From Calditrichota bacterium (GTDB lineage Bacteria > Calditrichota > Calditrichia > Calditrichales > J004): a stretch of 64,000 nt of DNA. This document shows positions 52,415 to 62,940 of this stretch, in pieces (the first letter of the stretch is position 1; each line of letters begins with the position of its first letter). A program made the translations under genes and the position numbers. The notes below the pieces were generated by a model. That model made no database searches, was not told the origin of the DNA, and worked only from the letters and a program-made list of their open reading frames with translations. The stretch spans positions 558,001 through 622,000 of the forward strand of contig JABFGF010000001.1 of NCBI GenBank assembly GCA_013112635.1, given 5' to 3'.

Positions 52415-53457
52415 TTCCTTGTTCCATGAATAAATAGACCCAATTGTTCTGCAAGCGGTCCAACTATAAAAACTTTATCATTTACATAACTAACACTTCT
52501 ATTGCTGCCCCCTGTTATTTCTGGATATTCTCTCAGACTGTTTCCATTGAAGTGGGCAACTTTGTTCCACGAGCCAACAATAAAAAAATCATTTATTGCA
52601 GGTCCATCCATTGCATAAGCAAAAAGATCGACTTTAAATATTTCTTTAAACTCAGTAACATCTCTACTATTTATGCAATATCCTCTAATAATTTGTGGGT
52701 ACCAGGCTGCAACCAAAAGCTGCTTATGGTTTGGTGCAAATATAGCGCCCGGGTGGTTATAATTGTCTGGTAACACCGGATTATTTTCATCCCAAACTGT
52801 TTCCCATTGGGAACCATCATAATGCAACAAAATTAATTCACCTGCCGCCCAGACATGGGTTATTCCTGTTTCAGGGTCAACATAACCTGTTACATCATGC
52901 AAGTTTTTGTCTGTCCCGCTTTCCATTAGTTCAAAGCTAGTGCCATCATAATGTGAAATAGAGCCATGATCGCCCACTAAATAATAATCACTTGATGACA
53001 AGCCCCATGCAGCTTTGGTGGATCCTTTTGCTTCACCAGGCTTTATATTCCCTGTTATAAAAGAATCCCCGACCAAATAATGGTATCGATCCCCTGCAAA
53101 CATCCAAATATTTTGAGTATCGAATGCAAGTACAACATCAATTCTAGGCAACCCAGTATTATCAAATACTTGAAAATATTGATATTCACTTCCGTTCCAT
53201 TTAACAGCATTATACCGTCCAGTTGACAATTCAATCTCACCCACTGCCCACACATTATTTTCATCAATTGCAGCCACATCATATAAAGCGCTTGGGAAGA
53301 GCCCTAAAGTATCCACACGCCAGGTAAAATCATGGCTGGTGGTGTCGGTAATCTCGCACAACTTTTCTTCCGGTGCTGGCTTAACGCTGTTTTCACTGCA
53401 CGATGTGATAATTAATAATATTAAGGTAAATGTTATTAAAATGGCGTGGTGTTTCAC
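52411..53457 (-). CDS. Lipoprotein with beta-propeller-like repeats, function unknown
   Basis: The 348-residue protein has a lipoprotein signal (LLIITSCSE, Cys20) and repeated motifs of the form DxxNVWAVGE, SSDYYLVGDHGSISHYDG and VWAAGELILLHYDGSQWE. These are blade-like repeats as seen in beta-propeller and photosystem-assembly-factor-like proteins. The start is GTG, just after the ybeY stop. I cannot assign a substrate or partner. Confidence 0.72.
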   Translation of the reverse strand: MKHHAILITFTLILLIITSCSENSVKPAPEEKLCEITDTTSHDFTWRVDTLGLFPSALYDVAAIDENNVWAVGEIELSTGRYNAVKWNGSEYQYFQVFDNTGLPRIDVVLAFDTQNIWMFAGDRYHYLVGDSFITGNIKPGEAKGSTKAAWGLSSSDYYLVGDHGSISHYDGTSFELMESGTDKNLHDVTGYVDPETGITHVWAAGELILLHYDGSQWETVWDENNPVLPDNYNHPGAIFAPNHKQLLVAAWYPQIIRGYCINSRDVTEFKEIFKVDLFAYAMDGPAINDFFIVGSWNKVAHFNGNSLREYPEITGGSNRSVSYVNDKVFIVGPLAEQLGLFIHGTRN

Positions 53458-53459
53458 AG

Positions 53460-53873
53460 TTACTCTCTGTAGATATCAACAAGTCGGTTTTCAACAGCTT
53501 TCATTTGTTTTCGATCTTCTTCGTCAATATCATCATAACCGGCAAGGTGCAAAAGTCCGTGGATTATAAGGCGGGTAATTTCGTCTTTGTAAGAGACGTT
53601 ATATCGTTTTGCCTGTGCCTGCGCCCTGTCTGTACTTATATAAATTTCACCTTCAACATCATTTTCACCTAAATCAAAAGTGATCACATCCGTCGGGCTC
53701 GGATCATTCAAATATTGGTCGTGCATTTCAGCCAGGGTTTTATCATCAACAAAAATAAAATGGCAGTATTTGGCTTTCAGGTTTACTTCAGAGCAGGTCT
53801 GCTTAACAATATCTTCAATTTGTTTTTCAGAGAGATTGAAATCCGGGTCAGGCTGAAATATTTCAATTTCCAT
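53460..53873 (-). CDS. ybeY: Endoribonuclease YbeY (rRNA maturation factor)
   Basis: The 137-residue zinc enzyme acts in 16S rRNA 3'-end processing and ribosome quality control. The metal motif is HGLLHLAGYDD, with Asp where the third ligand is His in E. coli (GYDH); as I recall this occurs in related phyla. SPTDVITFD is also typical. The PgpH-like gene lies upstream on the same strand, the pairing seen in many Firmicutes. Confidence 0.93.
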   Translation of the reverse strand: MEIEIFQPDPDFNLSEKQIEDIVKQTCSEVNLKAKYCHFIFVDDKTLAEMHDQYLNDPSPTDVITFDLGENDVEGEIYISTDRAQAQAKRYNVSYKDEITRLIIHGLLHLAGYDDIDEEDRKQMKAVENRLVDIYRE

Positions 53874-53902
53874 TTATTCACCAAAACCTAAATAATAATA
53901 AC

Positions 53903-53928
53903 CGCTGAGGCGCAGAGGACGCGGAGAG
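53903..53928. repeat. GC-rich triple repeat CGCnGAGG-like
   Basis: Three imperfect units stand in tandem: CGCTGAGG, CGCAGAGGA and CGCGGAGAG. This is in a 137-bp AT-rich gap. The unit matches short repeats of the form CGCAGAGGACGC that I recall from intergenic DNA of many unrelated bacteria. No other copy was noticed here. Confidence 0.45.
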
Positions 53929-54010
53929 TTAATTTTTTATTCTTCTTTCAAAAGCAGACAATCTGTAAAAAATCCGTGGGCCAAAAAGAAAATTAAAAAG
54001 TTGACACTTA

Positions 54011-56326
54011 TTAATTACCGTTGTCAGAACCTTTGCTTTCAGGGATTTTTTCAGTTTTTTGTTTTTTCTGATTGCTGTTTTCTTTTACTAAATTCTTACT
54101 TTCAGGATACTCAACACGTCGTTGGAAAACTCCGTATAAAACAGGCATAAAAGCATCCACTATCTTTTTTAACTCCTGAAAGGTTAAATCACATTCATCA
54201 AGCTCACCATCTTTATATTTTTGATGAGCGAGACCTTCTACAAAAGCACGGATTTTTGACGGACTTGGATTTTTTAAGGTTCGTGTTGCCGCCTCAACCG
54301 TATCAGCAATCATAACAATGGCTGTAACTTTACTTTGTGGTTTTGGCCCCGGATAGCGAAAATCATCTTCATTTACATCTTCCTTATCACCGGCGACAGC
54401 AATGGCTTTATTGTAGAAAAAATACATCAGGCTCGTACCGTGGTGTTCGTCAATAAAGTTGCAAATACGGCGTGGCAATTTATATTCCGCTGCCATTTCC
54501 AAACCGGTTTTAACATGCGCCGCTAAAATCAACGCGCTCATATTGGCTTTTAACTTGCTGTGCAGGTTTTTAGAATCCATCTGGTTTTCTATATAGTATT
54601 CCGGTTTTTCCATTTTTCCTATATCATGAAAATAAGACCCAACCCTCGTTAACAGAGAATTTTCTCCAATCTCTTCAGCAGCAGCTTCGGCCAGGTTTCC
54701 AACAACCATACTGTGATGAAAAGTGCCCGGTGCTTTCAGGGAAAGATCCTTTAGTAATGGGTGGTTTAAATCCGAAAGTTCGAGGAGACGCACATCAGTA
54801 GTTATGTCGAACATTTTTTCAAAAACCCCAAGCAGCATATATGTTACAAATGGAGCAAATATGGCGTTTGGTAAAAGATTTGTAACAAAAATCATCCCAA
54901 GATTGTTGATAGTATCGAAGCGCAAAAACGTAATGGCGGCGATAATCCATAGATACGCTAAGGCAATATAAAGTATAGCTTTAAATATCTGGTTCCTATT
55001 TCGGATTTCATGAACAGAATAAATTGAAACCATTCCGCTGACTACTGTAAGCAAAGTTATATCGTAACCGCCACCCTGTACGCCACCCAAAATTAGCGCG
55101 ATTGCCGCCGTTACAACAAAGGCAATTCCAGAGTCAATTAAAATTGCTAATAACATTGATGCGATAGTTGTCGGGATTAGATAAACCGGCCAATTCAAAG
55201 GCCCTGCAATTACAGCCGCAACAATTACCTGTAACAAAATTACAATGGTAATCAGCAATAATTTTTTATTATCTGCAAAAATTTTCTTCCTGAAAGAAAA
55301 TAAATATAATCCAACTATAAACAGAATAGTTGCCAGCAGCATAATTTTTCCGGCCTGTGCAAAAACCGGCTGCCAGTTCCCTTCCCGCGCACTGCGTTCA
55401 ACACGGGCAGATTCCAGGGAATAAAGCTTTTGATAGATTTCTTCATTAACCCGTTCGTTTGCATCTACAATACGTTCATTTTCATAAACCATGTCTTTCG
55501 TCAGGCTCACGCTTCCAACGGCCTTTTCAATAAATTCATCGGTAAGGCGTTGGTTAAAAACAAGGTTTGGCCTAATAATCTGTTTAATATATTTATTAAA
55601 AGCCCTGGCCTGATCTACAGGAAAAACAGCCGTGGATTTGTCCGAAATCTCATTGATAACAGTCAGTAAATCTTTCTTTTCTTTTTTATTAACTGTTTCT
55701 TCGATTTCGTTTTTCTGAAAGGCAATATTATTGCGTTTTAAAGTATTCGGATCAATATCAAGAATGCCGTCTGTAACTATCTTCCTGGTAAGGTTTAGAA
55801 TCAGGTCGAGGTTTTTCTGGGAATTCTTATCTTTATAAATAGAATTTATTGCTAAAAACTGTGGCCTGCTTAGCATTATATTAAAGGAGTCTTGCAGAAA
55901 TGTAATGTTCCGGCTAACTATTGATTGTGGGTTGTTCAATGAATCATCCGGCTGACTTACAGGGAGCCTTTTCTTTAAAATTCCTAAAGTAGTATTCAGA
56001 TTTGAAAAAATATCTGTCGTTATTTCTTTTTTATAATCAAATCGATAGGGAACTAAACTGATTGCATTGTTTCTTTCAGCAAGTAGTTCGTCATCTGTTT
56101 TAAGAATAAAAAAATTAAATGGTGCGACAACCTTTTTTGTAGCCACACTGCCAATTTTAACATCTGTATATCGGATAGTATTATCAGTTGAAAAAAGAAG
56201 AGGAATAATTATCAGCAGAATAACAAAATATGATGTTTTTGCAGCAAATTCGCGAAAAGGCTTTTCACTGTTTGTATATTTTTCAAGGGACGCAAGAAAG
56301 CTGTCCCACGATTTTTTTAATTTCAT
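54011..56326 (-). CDS. 7TM-HD family phosphohydrolase, PgpH-like (cyclic-di-AMP phosphodiesterase)
   Basis: The 771-residue protein has an N-terminal helix (about 30-46), a large extracytoplasmic domain (about 47-310, 7TMR-HDED type), a cluster of about seven membrane helices (about 325-500) and a cytoplasmic HD domain with FHHSMVVGNLAEAAAEEIG, YFHDIGKMEKPEYY and IDEHHGTSLMYFFY. The HD residues look complete. PgpH in Listeria degrades cyclic-di-AMP. The ybeY gene downstream supports the assignment. No cyclic-di-AMP cyclase is in the window. Confidence 0.92.
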   Translation of the reverse strand: MKLKKSWDSFLASLEKYTNSEKPFREFAAKTSYFVILLIIIPLLFSTDNTIRYTDVKIGSVATKKVVAPFNFFILKTDDELLAERNNAISLVPYRFDYKKEITTDIFSNLNTTLGILKKRLPVSQPDDSLNNPQSIVSRNITFLQDSFNIMLSRPQFLAINSIYKDKNSQKNLDLILNLTRKIVTDGILDIDPNTLKRNNIAFQKNEIEETVNKKEKKDLLTVINEISDKSTAVFPVDQARAFNKYIKQIIRPNLVFNQRLTDEFIEKAVGSVSLTKDMVYENERIVDANERVNEEIYQKLYSLESARVERSAREGNWQPVFAQAGKIMLLATILFIVGLYLFSFRKKIFADNKKLLLITIVILLQVIVAAVIAGPLNWPVYLIPTTIASMLLAILIDSGIAFVVTAAIALILGGVQGGGYDITLLTVVSGMVSIYSVHEIRNRNQIFKAILYIALAYLWIIAAITFLRFDTINNLGMIFVTNLLPNAIFAPFVTYMLLGVFEKMFDITTDVRLLELSDLNHPLLKDLSLKAPGTFHHSMVVGNLAEAAAEEIGENSLLTRVGSYFHDIGKMEKPEYYIENQMDSKNLHSKLKANMSALILAAHVKTGLEMAAEYKLPRRICNFIDEHHGTSLMYFFYNKAIAVAGDKEDVNEDDFRYPGPKPQSKVTAIVMIADTVEAATRTLKNPSPSKIRAFVEGLAHQKYKDGELDECDLTFQELKKIVDAFMPVLYGVFQRRVEYPESKNLVKENSNQKKQKTEKIPESKGSDNGN

Positions 56327-56348
56327 TTAACTTTACTTTATATATTTT

Positions 56349-57500
56349 TTACCTGTGGCTGAACTCTTTTAATGCTTCACGAAAAATAACCATTCGTTGT
56401 ACTTCTGAGGTACCTTCGCCAATTTCCATAAGCTTTGCATCGCGCCAATATCGTTCAACTTCATAATCTTGAACATATCCATAACCACCATGAATTTGGA
56501 TTGCTTCTTTTGTGATATCCATCGCTGCTTCCGATGTAAACAACTTAGCTATAGATGCCTCTTTTTTATGTGGCAAATTTTCGTTTCTTAATGATATGGA
56601 ATTATAAATAAGTTCTTCCGCAGCCATGATTTTTGTGACCATGTCTGCAATTTTAAACTGTGTAGCCTGAAAGTCAATTAGTTTTTTTCCAAATTGTTCC
56701 CTGTCATGTGCATACTGCATAGTTTTTTCATAAGCAGCTTTTGCAATACCAAGTGACTGAGCTGCAATTCCTATCCGTCCGCCATCCAAGGTCATTAAAA
56801 ATTGTTTATACCCTTCATTTTTTTTACCAAGCAGGTTTTCTTTTGGAACTTTGACATTTGTAAAATGAAGCATACTGGTGGGAGAACCCCGCATCCCCAG
56901 TTTTTTTTCTTTTTTACCAATTTCAAAACCAGCCATGTCTTTTTCAAGTATAAAACTGGAAACACCCCGTGCGCCTTTTCCCTTATTAGTAACTGCTGTT
57001 ACTACAAATATCTCAGCATACTCAGCATTTGTAATAAACACCTTAGATCCGTTTATTAAATAATGGTCCTCTTGTTCTTCTGCTGTTGTCTGGGTTCCAC
57101 CGGCATCACTTCCTGCACCAGGCTCTGTTAAACCAAATGCACCCAGTTTTTCTCCTTTGGCCAAAGGCACAAGATATTTTAGTTTTTGTTCTTCCGTTCC
57201 AAACATTTCAATGGGCGTTGAACATAACGAGATGTGTGCAGAATATGAAAGTGTTGTTGACGCACAGACTTTTGCAAATTCCTCAAGTGTAATTGCATAG
57301 GAGATTAAGTCAAATCCAGCCCCACCATATTTTTCTGAAACCGGTAATCCCAGTAAATGCAAATCTGCCATTTTTTTAAACGTCTCTTCTGCAAATCTTT
57401 CATTTTCATCTATTTCTATCGCAATTGGTGCCATTTCTTTTTGGGCAAAATCCCGCACCATTTTCCGAACCATTTCATGTTCTTCCGTAAACTTTATCAT
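56349..57500 (-). CDS. Acyl-CoA dehydrogenase
   Basis: The 383-residue flavoenzyme introduces the first double bond in fatty or branched acyl-CoA. It shows [17 protein letters not shown] and [13 protein letters not shown] for FAD binding, and [35 protein letters not shown] at the C-terminus; the catalytic glutamate is in the [13 protein letters not shown] or equivalent segment. Short-chain or butyryl-CoA-type members look like this. The ATG at 57500 follows AGGAGAGAAA. Electrons would pass to an electron-transfer flavoprotein, whose genes are not in the window. Confidence 0.94.
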   Translation of the reverse strand: MIKFTEEHEMVRKMVRDFAQKEMAPIAIEIDENERFAEETFKKMADLHLLGLPVSEKYGGAGFDLISYAITLEEFAKVCASTTLSYSAHISLCSTPIEMFGTEEQKLKYLVPLAKGEKLGAFGLTEPGAGSDAGGTQTTAEEQEDHYLINGSKVFITNAEYAEIFVVTAVTNKGKGARGVSSFILEKDMAGFEIGKKEKKLGMRGSPTSMLHFTNVKVPKENLLGKKNEGYKQFLMTLDGGRIGIAAQSLGIAKAAYEKTMQYAHDREQFGKKLIDFQATQFKIADMVTKIMAAEELIYNSISLRNENLPHKKEASIAKLFTSEAAMDITKEAIQIHGGYGYVQDYEVERYWRDAKLMEIGEGTSEVQRMVIFREALKEFSHR

Positions 57501-57770
57501 TTTCTCTCCTAAATAAATCCCATGCATTAGTTTCTAAGACATGAATTATCGAGCTTTTTTAATACACCATAAATTAATATAGTTAATTTGCTTTGTTATC
57601 ATATTACATTCTAATTACAAACCGAGAATTTACTTTTAAGTCAGTCTGAATCCAATTTGTTATCAAATTATTTTTATAAACAAAGATTAAAAAAATTTTA
57701 CTATCTAAAAAAACAAACCGATTAAGAATATATCACTTTTGAAAAAACATAGATTCCGGGAAATAGAAAA

Positions 57771-60700
57771 TTGATAGTTTTACGACTTATTCTGCTTTTT
57801 TCTCTAATATCTTCTTTATCAGCCCAAAACCTGCAATTCGAAAACTACAAAGTTTCCGATGGTTTACCCCAATCACAGGTTTATGACGTTTTGCAGGACA
57901 GGGATGGGTTTATGTGGTTTGCAACAGCTGCCGGGCTAAGCCGTTATGATGGTTTAAAGTTTACAAATTATGATCATCACCATGTTGATATAGCATCGGA
58001 TATAATTTATTGCCTTGAAGAGGATAATCTCGGGAATTTATGGGCCGGTACAATTCGTGGTGGCATTTTCCGCTTTAATAAAAACAATCCTGATAAAAAC
58101 AATTCTTTCCAGTCTTATTTTCAGAGTTACGACTCAACTGGCAATAAAGTCTATGACATATTAAAAGTTAAAGATACACTTTGGTTTGCAACAGATAGCG
58201 CAACAATTATTAAATATGCTGATTCCACATTTTCAAAGTTAGAACTTGGCCATAATGATGATGAGCAATTTACACGGGCAATGGTATGTGATTCCCTGAA
58301 TCGTAAATGGGTTTCTGTTTATAATCTTGGCTTATTTTTAATTGATGGTAATAGAATTACCAAATTTGATACTAAGGACGGCTTACCAAATACTAAAATC
58401 CGATCTATACATATTGATAAGTATGGTGTAATCTGGCTTGGTTCAAAGCAAGGCCTTATCAAAGCTAAATATGTTAATAATAAATTATTAGTAATAAAAA
58501 CCTTAAACAGTTCAGATGGTCTGCCTTCTGAAAATATTTATTCTCTGGCAAAATCAAAAAACTACTTATGGATTTCAACCAACAGGGGCGTAAGCAAACT
58601 AAATGAGTCGGGAGGATTTGTAAATTATTCAAGCCCAAACGGACTTATTAACGAAAGAGTGTTAAAAGTTTATATTGATAGAGAAGAAATTGTTTGGCTT
58701 GCCACAAATGGTGGGATTAGCAAACTTTCTCAGGAAAAATTTCTGTATTTTTCAACCTTACATGGAATCCCGGTTAACTTTATTACTTCAATTTATGAGG
58801 ATATGGGCAGTATTTATATAGGCAGCCATGGTGGTGGTATTGTCGCATATAAAAACAAAAAAATTATCAAACCTAAAATGTTTGATGTACTTAAAACGAA
58901 AATGATCCGTGTAATGAGGAAAAAAGACAATACATATTGGATGGGAGGCCGTGAAGGATTCTATAAATTTAAGGACAATTCATTCCGGCACTTTACAGAA
59001 AAAGATGGCTTGCCCGGTATTTATGTACGAAGTATTGACTTCGATGAAAATGGAAACATTTGGATTGCAACCGATCGTGGAGTTGCAATTTTTAATCCAC
59101 AAAATTCTACCTTTAAAACACTTGACCATACGTTAAATAAATCTATATGGCATATAAATATTACAAATGATAATAGCGTTTGGGTCTGTTCATATGGAAA
59201 TGGTGTTTACCGGATAAAAGATGGCGTGGTTAGACATTTTGATGAAAAAGATGGATTAAAAACTGACAATTTTTATAGCTCTTTCCAAAGCTCTGGTGAT
59301 ACTCTTTGGCTTGGGAGTATTGAAGGTGCTTATATTTTTAAAAACGGTAAATTCCATTTTGTTAATGACTATTTGCCTTTATCAAAAAACTCTGTTTGGG
59401 CATTTGCAGAAGGTGAAAATGGTGAAATGTGGTTTGGAACTAATCATGGTTTGATAAAAAAAGAGAAAAACAAATGGATTCCATACACATACCAAAACGG
59501 GTTAATTAGTGATGAAACAAATATAAACAGTATTATGATTGATTCAGCAAATAATTTATGGATTGGTACGGTCGATGGTCTTTGTAAATACAACCCAAAA
59601 GAAGATATTACATCCTCTTCTGCGCCTATTGTTCATATTGAATCAATAAATGAGAAAGCGCAAACGGATAATAAATTATTCGATTATAAGCATAATTCTA
59701 TTTCATTTGAATTTGTCGGACTTTGGTTCAAGGATGAAAAAAGTATTGAATATAGCTATACTTTAGAAGGCTATGAAAAGGAGTGGAGCGATTATACAAA
59801 AAGAAACTTTGCAAATTATACAAATCTTGATCCTGGCAGCTATATTTTTAATGTTCTGGCTAAAAGCGGAGACAATGTTGTTTCTGCCAACCCAGCAATT
59901 TTTAGGTTTCAAATAGCCCCTCCGTTTTGGCGAACAACCTGGTTTGCCATAATCTTTTTAGTTTTTATTAGCATATTGATATGGGCATATATTAAATGGC
60001 GCATAAAAGCTTTCGAAAAAGAAAAAAAGATACTTGAACAAAAAGTTTCTGATAGAACCTATGAATTGGAGCAAGCCCGAATTACAGCTGAAAATGCTGT
60101 ACGTTCCAAAAGTAGGTTTTTAGCGAACATGAGCCACGAAATCCGCACGCCAATGAACGGAATTCTTGGCATGAACCATCTTTTGATGGATTCCGGTTTA
60201 AATGATGACCAAAAAGAAATATCCGGGTTTATAAAGTCAAGTGCCGATTCACTAATGCATTTGATCAATGGCATTTTAGATTTTTCAAAATTAGAATCCA
60301 ATAAGTTAAAAATTGAAAAAATAGAGTTCTCTTTATTAGAAATTTTTCGAGAACTATCCAGTACTTTTTCGGTTAAGTGCCGTGAAAAAAACATTGTTTT
60401 TTACCGTGAACCAGATTTTAGCCTTAAGGATAAATACATAGGAGATCCTCATAGATTACGACAGGTATTGGTAAATTTACTTAGTAATGCTGTGAAATTT
60501 ACCGAACATGGTCACGTAACGTTGCAGATAGAAATAACTTCTACAACACAATCCCATAGTGAATTTAAATTTAAAATAATTGATTCTGGAATTGGAATTT
60601 CAGAAGAAAATCAAAAACATATTTTCGATAGTTTTTCCCAAGCAGATGATTCTATTACAAGAAGATTTGGAGGTACTGGACTAGGTTTATCGATTTGCAA

Positions 60701-61631
60701 CCAGCTTGTTCAATTAATGGGCGGTACTATTGGTGTTGAAAGTAACCAAGGGAATGGATCAAGTTTCTGGTTTACTTTAAAACTTGAAAATGCACCAAAT
60801 TCAAAACTGGTCTTTACAAAAATTGATAACCAAAACTCAAAAAAGCATTGTTATTTTATAATTCCAGAAGATATTAAGGCAAAATCATTATATAGTATAT
60901 TCGAATATAATGGCTTTGTTATCTCCAAAATTGACCTGAAAAAGTATGAAAGCGAATTGGAAAATATTGAGAATAATTCAATTTTTGTGGTGTATTATTC
61001 TGAAATCTCCAAAGTGAATAAAATTCCAAAAAGCAAATTTGAGGGTAAGAATATTAGCTTCATTGTTCTCGAGCCTCATTTTGAAAAATCCAATTTCTCA
61101 GAAACTTGTGACTTTGAATATGATATAGTTAAGGCGTTTCCGATTGACTATCATTTACTTCAAAATCTGATCAATGGAAAACAACTAAAACTTCAACAAT
61201 ATAATGAAAAAACTGAGGTTTCATTAATAAGAGACAATTTGAAAATACTGGTCGCAGAAGACAATCTAATAAATAAAAAGGTTTTACTCTCGATGCTGAA
61301 GAAGATTGGTTGTAAGGCAGATGCTGTTGAAAATGGTCAACAATTGCTCGATAAAATTGAACAGGATGATAGCTATGATTTAATTCTTATGGATGTTCAA
61401 ATGCCCGTAATGGATGGGCTTACTGCAACCATTGAAATTAGAAAAAGAGAACAAAATATAGAAAAACATATTCCTATTATCGCATTAACAGCCAACGCTT
61501 ATTCCGATGATAGGGAAAAATGCATTGCATCCGGTATGGATGAGTTTCTTTCAAAACCTTTTAAGCCAAATCAATTAATTGAAAAGATCAATTCAATTCT
61601 GAATTTAAGCGAAAAACAAATCTCCATTTAG
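57771..61631 (+). CDS. Hybrid sensor histidine kinase with beta-propeller sensor domain
   Basis: The 1286-residue protein has a signal peptide (to about SAQN), two seven-bladed Reg_prop propellers (about 20-625, motif DGLPxxxVYxxxxDxxGxxWxxT), a Y_Y_Y domain (about 640-715), one membrane helix (about 725-745), HisKA with His789 ([11 protein letters not shown]), HATPase ([18 protein letters not shown]) and a C-terminal receiver with Asp1208 ([11 protein letters not shown]). It senses an external ligand, perhaps a glycan, as its relatives in Bacteroidota do. Unlike those it ends in the receiver, without an AraC DNA-binding domain. The start is TTG, with GGGAAA upstream. No partner regulator is adjacent. 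Confidence 0.92.
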   Translation: MIVLRLILLFSLISSLSAQNLQFENYKVSDGLPQSQVYDVLQDRDGFMWFATAAGLSRYDGLKFTNYDHHHVDIASDIIYCLEEDNLGNLWAGTIRGGIFRFNKNNPDKNNSFQSYFQSYDSTGNKVYDILKVKDTLWFATDSATIIKYADSTFSKLELGHNDDEQFTRAMVCDSLNRKWVSVYNLGLFLIDGNRITKFDTKDGLPNTKIRSIHIDKYGVIWLGSKQGLIKAKYVNNKLLVIKTLNSSDGLPSENIYSLAKSKNYLWISTNRGVSKLNESGGFVNYSSPNGLINERVLKVYIDREEIVWLATNGGISKLSQEKFLYFSTLHGIPVNFITSIYEDMGSIYIGSHGGGIVAYKNKKIIKPKMFDVLKTKMIRVMRKKDNTYWMGGREGFYKFKDNSFRHFTEKDGLPGIYVRSIDFDENGNIWIATDRGVAIFNPQNSTFKTLDHTLNKSIWHINITNDNSVWVCSYGNGVYRIKDGVVRHFDEKDGLKTDNFYSSFQSSGDTLWLGSIEGAYIFKNGKFHFVNDYLPLSKNSVWAFAEGENGEMWFGTNHGLIKKEKNKWIPYTYQNGLISDETNINSIMIDSANNLWIGTVDGLCKYNPKEDITSSSAPIVHIESINEKAQTDNKLFDYKHNSISFEFVGLWFKDEKSIEYSYTLEGYEKEWSDYTKRNFANYTNLDPGSYIFNVLAKSGDNVVSANPAIFRFQIAPPFWRTTWFAIIFLVFISILIWAYIKWRIKAFEKEKKILEQKVSDRTYELEQARITAENAVRSKSRFLANMSHEIRTPMNGILGMNHLLMDSGLNDDQKEISGFIKSSADSLMHLINGILDFSKLESNKLKIEKIEFSLLEIFRELSSTFSVKCREKNIVFYREPDFSLKDKYIGDPHRLRQVLVNLLSNAVKFTEHGHVTLQIEITSTTQSHSEFKFKIIDSGIGISEENQKHIFDSFSQADDSITRRFGGTGLGLSICNQLVQLMGGTIGVESNQGNGSSFWFTLKLENAPNSKLVFTKIDNQNSKKHCYFIIPEDIKAKSLYSIFEYNGFVISKIDLKKYESELENIENNSIFVVYYSEISKVNKIPKSKFEGKNISFIVLEPHFEKSNFSETCDFEYDIVKAFPIDYHLLQNLINGKQLKLQQYNEKTEVSLIRDNLKILVAEDNLINKKVLLSMLKKIGCKADAVENGQQLLDKIEQDDSYDLILMDVQMPVMDGLTATIEIRKREQNIEKHIPIIALTANAYSDDREKCIASGMDEFLSKPFKPNQLIEKINSILNLSEKQISI

Positions 61632-61638
61632 AAATAAA

Positions 61639-62940
61639 CTAAACAATCTCACCAATCAAAGTATTCGTAGTAACGCTTGTAATTTTCACATCTACCAGAG
61701 AACCTACTTCAGCATTTATATCAGGAAATACTACAACTTTATTGCCGTCATTCCTGCCCTTTTGCTGATTGTGCTTTTTACTTTTCCCCTCAACAAGAAC
61801 TTTATAGGTATCACCCAGATGTTTTTGGTTTTGTTCCAGAGAGTGTTGTCTTTGCAGATCAACAGTTCGGGTTATTCGTGAAGTTTTTTCTTCTTCAGTA
61901 ACATCATCAGGAAACTTGCGAGATGCAATGGTTTGTTTTCGTTCGGAATATTTAAATGTAAAAGCAGAATCAAACTTTACTTTGTTCATCACATCAAGCG
62001 TATCTTGGAATTCTTCTTCAGTTTCGGTTGGAAAACCAACAATAATATCTGTTGATAAGGATATGTCCGGTACAGTGTTGCGTATATGATCGGCTAAATA
62101 AAGAAATTCATCTTTGCTATAAGTACGGTTCATCATATCTAAAACGCGAGTATTACCGGCTTGAAGAGGTAAGTGAATCTGTTTGCAGACTTTATCATTT
62201 TCTGCTATTATGTGTAATAATTTTTCAGGAAAATCCTTTGGATGCGGAGAAGTAAACCGGATACGCTCAATTCCGCTTACTTTGCTGGACATATCAATCA
62301 GGTCTGCAAAATCATACTTTTCATATTTATAAGAATTCACATTTTGTCCAAGCAATGTAACCTGTTTAAATCCTTTATCTGCCAGGGCTTTTACTTCATC
62401 TACAATATTTAAAGGATCACGGCTACGCTCCCTGCCGCGAGTATACGGAACCACACAAAATGTACAGAAATTATCACATCCGCGCATAACAGCAATCCAG
62501 GCATTTACTCCACCTTCCCGTGTCGGGAAAACATCACTGTAAGTTTCAAATTCCGATAAAGTCAGATAAAAATCTTTCTCCCCGGTTCCATTAACCTTGG
62601 ACAGCATTTCAGGTAATTTTTTATAAGCATCCGGGCCGGCAACAATATCAACCCCAACCTTCTCATCCAGCAACTCTTTGCGAAGGTTTTGTGCCATGCA
62701 GCCCAATACACCCATCACAAGATTATTATTTTTGCGTTTTAAATGTTTCAGCGCCTCCAAACGGTTATGTACTTTTTGATGTGCATTTTCACGAACCGAG
62801 CATGTATTTAAAAAGATAACATGTGCATCATTTGGCTCAGTTGTAAAATCATAACCTTGTTTTTTTAAAATCGTTTTTACAATTTCACTGTCATATTCAT
62901 TCATCTGACAGCCATATGTTTCTATATAAACCTTTTTCAA
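61639..62940 (-). CDS. miaB: tRNA-2-methylthio-N6-dimethylallyladenosine synthase
   Basis: The 433-residue radical SAM methylthiotransferase has the N-terminal cluster domain (YIETYGCQMN, NTCSVRENA, GVLGCMAQ), the radical SAM motif RGCDNFCTFCVVPYTRGRE and a C-terminal TRAM domain. It adds a methylthio group to i6A37 of tRNA. The start is TTG in a TTGA overlap with mtaB. Its stop is 8 bp from the convergent kinase gene's stop. Confidence 0.97.
   Translation of the reverse strand: MKKVYIETYGCQMNEYDSEIVKTILKKQGYDFTTEPNDAHVIFLNTCSVRENAHQKVHNRLEALKHLKRKNNNLVMGVLGCMAQNLRKELLDEKVGVDIVAGPDAYKKLPEMLSKVNGTGEKDFYLTLSEFETYSDVFPTREGGVNAWIAVMRGCDNFCTFCVVPYTRGRERSRDPLNIVDEVKALADKGFKQVTLLGQNVNSYKYEKYDFADLIDMSSKVSGIERIRFTSPHPKDFPEKLLHIIAENDKVCKQIHLPLQAGNTRVLDMMNRTYSKDEFLYLADHIRNTVPDISLSTDIIVGFPTETEEEFQDTLDVMNKVKFDSAFTFKYSERKQTIASRKFPDDVTEEEKTSRITRTVDLQRQHSLEQNQKHLGDTYKVLVEGKSKKHNQQKGRNDGNKVVVFPDINAEVGSLVDVKITSVTTNTLIGEIV

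Noticed and set aside
57654-57669. AATTTG-TTAT-CAAATT inverted repeat upstream of the hybrid kinase
   Set aside because: It is only 6 bp and made of A/T-rich sequence common by chance in this genome; no conservation can be shown.
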